Below are positions 60,825 through 64,000 of a stretch of DNA of 64,000 nt, in pieces. The translations under genes were made by a program, and so were the position numbers. How positions within the stretch are numbered: the stretch's first letter is position 1; every line of letters begins with the position of its first letter. The DNA is from CAMASH01 sp041746635 (lineage in GTDB: Bacteria > Verrucomicrobiota > Verrucomicrobiia > Chthoniobacterales > Terrimicrobiaceae). The DNA lies in assembly GCA_041746635.1 (NCBI GenBank), contig JBGTGQ010000008.1, positions 1 to 64,000 on the forward strand, read 5' to 3'. The notes under the pieces were generated by a model. That model saw only the letters and a list, made by a program, of their open reading frames with translations. It was not told where the DNA came from and did not search any database.

Positions 60825-62585
60825 TCAGGACCGCTTGTTCTTAATATCCCCGAACGCCCCCGGCGTTCCGCCACTGTGTTTCACCGGACGCAGGGTGACG
60901 TCGCGGCCTTCCCACGAAACATTGTTTCCAGAATTCGAAAGTCCTTGGGCGAACGATTCGGGCACTTGGGCGAAAGATTCGTTGGTGGAAAGTTGAATCG
61001 TGCCAACGGACTTCCCGGATAACCCGGAAGTGCCGGCAATGAGATCGACAATTTCCCGTGGTCCGACCCGATCCTCGCGGCCCACGCTAACCGACACCCA
61101 TTGGTAACCGTGCGCGGGTTTTTGCAAGAGCGGCTTGCCCTCGGATTTTTCCTTGAAGTTTTTGACCGGAGCAGGCCGGTCTTCCCGACCGAAGGCACCG
61201 GCGGTGGGCTTTTTCTTTTTTTCAAAGGCCGGCGCAGACTCGCGAACGGGTTCTTTAGCCGTTGGACGCGCAGCCGGTTCGACACCACCCACCAGCAGGT
61301 GAAAGAGTGCAGCGGAAATATCGGTCGAGCTATAGCCTTCCTCCAACAAGCGGTCGGCCAGGGCGGCCGTCGGTTTGGGTTTGTCGTCGTCCAGCACGGC
61401 GCGGACACGATCGAGGAGGGCATCCGTGCGCTTCTCGACGACTTCACCCACGGAGGGAACCGATCCCCGGCGGATTTTCGTCTTGGTGAAGCGTTCGATG
61501 AATTGCAGTTTGTAAATGTCGCGGCCGGACACAAATGTGATGGCCATGCCGCGCTTGCCCGCGCGTCCCGTGCGGCCGATGCGGTGCACGTAGTCCTCGG
61601 CGTCGTAGGGCAGGTCGTAGTTCACCACCAACTCGAGGTCGTCCACGTCAATGCCGCGGGCCGCCACATCGGTCGCGACCAAAAATTCGAACTCGGACTT
61701 TTTGAATTTATCCATCACCCGCGTCCGTTGCGCCTGGGCTATGCCGCCATGCAAACGGTCCGCGGAAAATCCCTGGGCCAGCAAGGTGTCCGCCAGTTCA
61801 TCCACCATGCGCTGCGTGTTGCAAAAAATGATGCCCAACTTGAATCCATGATAATCGATGAGGCGAAAGAGCGTCTCGGTTTTCATCCGCCACTGCACTT
61901 CGTAAAACCACTGTTCGATGGCGGGTGCTTCCACCTCTTTCTGGTCAATGCGCACCGTTTCGGGATTGCGCGCGTAGCGATTGATCAGGTCGCGGATGGC
62001 CTTGGAAACCGTGGCCGAGAAAAACACCGTCTGTCGTTCCTTGGGGGTGGCATCGAGAATTTTCTGGATGTCGTCGCGGAAGCCCATGTCAAGCATCCGG
62101 TCCGCCTCGTCGAGGATCACCATTTTGAGCTGGTCCAGATGGAGCGTCCCGCGTTCCAGGTGATCGATCAATCGTCCCGGAGTTCCGATGACAATCTGCA
62201 CGCCCTTTTTCAACTCGAAAAACTGCCGGTCATACGAGGCCCCGCCGTAAATCGGCACCGAGCTGATGCCCCGCTTGAAGGCGGTGAGTTTGTGCACCTC
62301 ATCCGCCACCTGCGTGGCCAGTTCCCGGGTGGGACAGAGGATCAGCACTTGCACCGCTTTGCTGGTGACATCAATTTTTTCAATGGCTGGAATGGCAAAT
62401 GCCGCCGTCTTGCCCGAACCCGTCTGCGATTGACCCACCACATCGGCCCCCCGCATCAAAACGGGAATGGCGGCGGCCTGAATGGGAGAAGTTTCCTCGA
62501 AGCCCAGAGCCTCGACGGCTTTGAGAATTTCCGGCGAAAGGCCGAGGGATGAAAAGGTGGGTTTGTCCATGTAGGATTTGGACAC
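60825..62585 (-). CDS. DEAD-box RNA helicase (DeaD/CsdA type)
   Basis: This 586-residue ATP-dependent RNA helicase has SQTGSGKTAA (about residue 55), PTRELATQVA, DEADRMLDMGF (about 156), SATV (about 188) and HRIGRTGRAGKRG (about 337). The C-terminus carries a DbpA-like RNA-binding domain (about 500-570) after a low-complexity linker, as in DeaD. It unwinds structured RNA in ribosome assembly and cold growth. MDKPTFSS at 62570 is an alternative start. Confidence 0.9.
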   Translation of the reverse strand: MSKSYMDKPTFSSLGLSPEILKAVEALGFEETSPIQAAAIPVLMRGADVVGQSQTGSGKTAAFAIPAIEKIDVTSKAVQVLILCPTRELATQVADEVHKLTAFKRGISSVPIYGGASYDRQFFELKKGVQIVIGTPGRLIDHLERGTLHLDQLKMVILDEADRMLDMGFRDDIQKILDATPKERQTVFFSATVSKAIRDLINRYARNPETVRIDQKEVEAPAIEQWFYEVQWRMKTETLFRLIDYHGFKLGIIFCNTQRMVDELADTLLAQGFSADRLHGGIAQAQRTRVMDKFKKSEFEFLVATDVAARGIDVDDLELVVNYDLPYDAEDYVHRIGRTGRAGKRGMAITFVSGRDIYKLQFIERFTKTKIRRGSVPSVGEVVEKRTDALLDRVRAVLDDDKPKPTAALADRLLEEGYSSTDISAALFHLLVGGVEPAARPTAKEPVRESAPAFEKKKKPTAGAFGREDRPAPVKNFKEKSEGKPLLQKPAHGYQWVSVSVGREDRVGPREIVDLIAGTSGLSGKSVGTIQLSTNESFAQVPESFAQGLSNSGNNVSWEGRDVTLRPVKHSGGTPGAFGDIKNKRS

Positions 62586-62756
62586 TATCGGAATAAAACG
62601 CTTCCGTCACGGCTTCGCTTGCGTGGCATGTGCATCCTGCGCATGCGTAAAATCGCATCAGCTGGAAGCAGATGCCACCGCAATTGACACAATTGCCGCA
62701 CTTCCTGCACCCTGCAAATTACCTTCGCCACTCCCAACCGCCCCGACAATTCTTCC

Positions 62757-64000
62757 ATGACAAAACCCATCCTCCTTTGTCTTCTCCTCGCCGTCGTTCC
62801 CGCCCTCGCTGCCGACTCCGCCAAGCCGGCCGCCTCGGCCATTAATGCCCTCGGCATTGATCTCCTGGCCCGGGCGGCCAAGCCGGGGGAAAACACCGTG
62901 TTGTCGCCCTATTCGATCCAAACCGCACTCGTCATGACCTACGCCGGAGCCGAGGGCGAGACCCGCGAACAAATGGCGCAGGCATTGCACTACCCGACCG
63001 GCGAGGTGCAGGAAACCTTTGCTGCCTTGCAGGCGGAACTCGCGGGCATGACCGAGCGTACGGCCAAGCTGGCCCGTCAAACAAAAGAATCCGGCGGCCC
63101 GAGCGAACCCGTCACTCTCGCCATTGCCAACCGGCTCTTCGGACAAAAAGGTTACGATTTCCGGCCTGCTTTTCTATCGTTGCTCAAAACCAAATATGAG
63201 ACCCCGCTGGAGCAAATCGACTTCACCAAAAATCCCCCCGCTGCGGCAAAGTTGATCAACAACTGGGTCGAAAAGCAGACCCGCAACCGCATCCAAAATC
63301 TCATCCCCGCAGATGCCCTCAACGAACTGACCCGTCTGGTGCTGGTCAACGCAATCTATTTGAAAGCGCCATGGGCAAAAGAGTTTAAGAAAAGCGCCAC
63401 GGAGCCGCGTCCTTTCCACTCGGCAAACGCCAAGACTTCCGATGTTCCGACCATGGTGCGGAAGGATTCCTTTGGCTTCGCCCAGCGCGATGGCTTCAGC
63501 GTCGTCGCCCTTCCTTATGCGGGCGGCGAATTGCAATTCCTCATCCTTCTGCCGGGCGAGCCCAACGGCTTGCCCGCCTTGGAGCGCAAACTGAGCCCCA
63601 GCCTGCTGGCGGACTGCGCCAACCTGAAGTCGCAGGACGTTCTCCTGTACTTGCCGAAGTTCAAACTCGAGCCGCCGCTTTTTCAACTCTCCAAACCGTT
63701 GCAGGATCTCGGCATGAAGAGCGCCTTCGACATTCCGCAAGGCAGCGCCAATTTCGACGGCATCGCGCCGCGGCGGCCGGACGACTACCTCTATATCTCG
63801 GCTGTCTTCCACAAGACTTTCGTGGAAATTGATGAAAAAGGCACCGAAGCAGCGGCTGCCACCGCCGTGGTCATGATGATGGCAACGTCGATGCCGGTCG
63901 AGACGAAGCCCATCGAGGTGCGGGTGGACCGCCCATTTCTTTTCGCCATCCAACACCGCGCCAGCGGGGCGTGTTTGTTTCTCGGCCGGGTGGTCAATCC
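62757..64000 (+). CDS. Secreted serpin (3' end cut by window)
   Basis: The frame runs from ATG 62757 to the window end and holds a nearly full serpin of about 414 residues. A signal peptide (MTKPILLCLLLAVVPALA) precedes the serpin fold, with NAIYLKAPWAKEF and FLFAIQHRASGACLFLGRVVNP as landmarks. The hinge EKGTEAAAATA fits an inhibitory serpin; by the usual count the P1 residue is Ala in MMMATS, which suggests an elastase-like target. It may block proteases of predators or hosts in the periplasm or outside. The stop lies just past the window. Confidence 0.88.
   Translation, partial: MTKPILLCLLLAVVPALAADSAKPAASAINALGIDLLARAAKPGENTVLSPYSIQTALVMTYAGAEGETREQMAQALHYPTGEVQETFAALQAELAGMTERTAKLARQTKESGGPSEPVTLAIANRLFGQKGYDFRPAFLSLLKTKYETPLEQIDFTKNPPAAAKLINNWVEKQTRNRIQNLIPADALNELTRLVLVNAIYLKAPWAKEFKKSATEPRPFHSANAKTSDVPTMVRKDSFGFAQRDGFSVVALPYAGGELQFLILLPGEPNGLPALERKLSPSLLADCANLKSQDVLLYLPKFKLEPPLFQLSKPLQDLGMKSAFDIPQGSANFDGIAPRRPDDYLYISAVFHKTFVEIDEKGTEAAAATAVVMMMATSMPVETKPIEVRVDRPFLFAIQHRASGACLFLGRVVN

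Noticed and set aside
61101..62552. 483-codon open frame on the plus strand
   Set aside because: It is antisense to the DEAD-box helicase gene and only mirrors its codon bias.
1..64000. CRISPR array
   Set aside because: No regularly spaced direct repeats were seen; the repeats found are dispersed palindromes or gene tails.

Overview
The window looks like the chromosome of a Verrucomicrobiota bacterium. It is GC-rich and has PEP-CTERM sorting, an S/T/A-rich repeat-laden intergenic style, a MoxR/DUF58/DUF4129/SpoIIM/RDD cluster, few clear Shine-Dalgarno sequences and many ATGA stop/start overlaps. The phylum assignment is inference from gene content, not from a marker gene.

Region 1 (1 to about 32.46 kb) is the integrase-proximal part of an integrative conjugative element (ICE). 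It opens with the end of a LytTR response regulator and an XRE regulator. A VirB2-B3-B4-lipoprotein-B5-B6-B8 operon follows (1202-7565). The transfer genes then stop, and 18.3 kb of defence cargo intervenes before VirB9-VirB10-lipoprotein resume at 25889. Both transfer blocks are preceded, about 50 bp before their first start codon, by the same 18-bp palindrome. The cargo holds three modules: (a) PLD-SNF2 helicase, large adenine methylase and ABC-type ATPase with a HEPN-like C-terminus (7879-16765); (b) a LexA-like repressor, methylase and PD-(D/E)XK-like nuclease (17046-21241); (c) a CapH/CapP-controlled short type II CBASS with patatin effector, CD-NTase and E2-like protein (21636-25542). 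An excisionase-like protein, an AbiE toxin-antitoxin pair and a tyrosine integrase close the element at a tRNA-3'-end-like attachment site (32442-32464). Two of the three cargo modules have regulators of DNA-damage-responsive families. No coupling protein, VirB11 or relaxase lies in the window, and the far ICE end is outside it.

Region 2 (32.5-42.1 kb) is core chromosome: ten co-directional, mostly overlapping genes built around a MoxR ATPase, DUF58, DUF4129, DUF4350, SpoIIM-like and RDD proteins, headed by a GYF_2 protein and small zinc-ribbon membrane proteins. A dispersed repeat that carries the same tRNA-tail-like sequence as the ICE attachment site lies on both sides of it.

Region 3 (42.4-48.35 kb) has fabG, a Gfo/Idh/MocA oxidoreductase, a decayed esterase gene, a PEP-CTERM protein and thiC behind a TPP riboswitch.

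Region 4 (48.35-54.5 kb) is an accessory island. The last residues of ThiC recur up to three more times, separated by toxin-antitoxin-type genes (NTase remnant, MNT/HEPN pair, two DUF2442 paralogues, DUF433, DUF4160). After the last copy comes a compact ATPase - PIN nuclease - RNA ligase operon, which is the best candidate here for an undescribed system.

Region 5 (54.5-64 kb) is ordinary chromosome: fatty-acid desaturase, a TrhO-like rhodanese fused to a pseudouridine synthase, an ABC-F ATPase, a DEAD-box RNA helicase and a secreted serpin cut by the window end.
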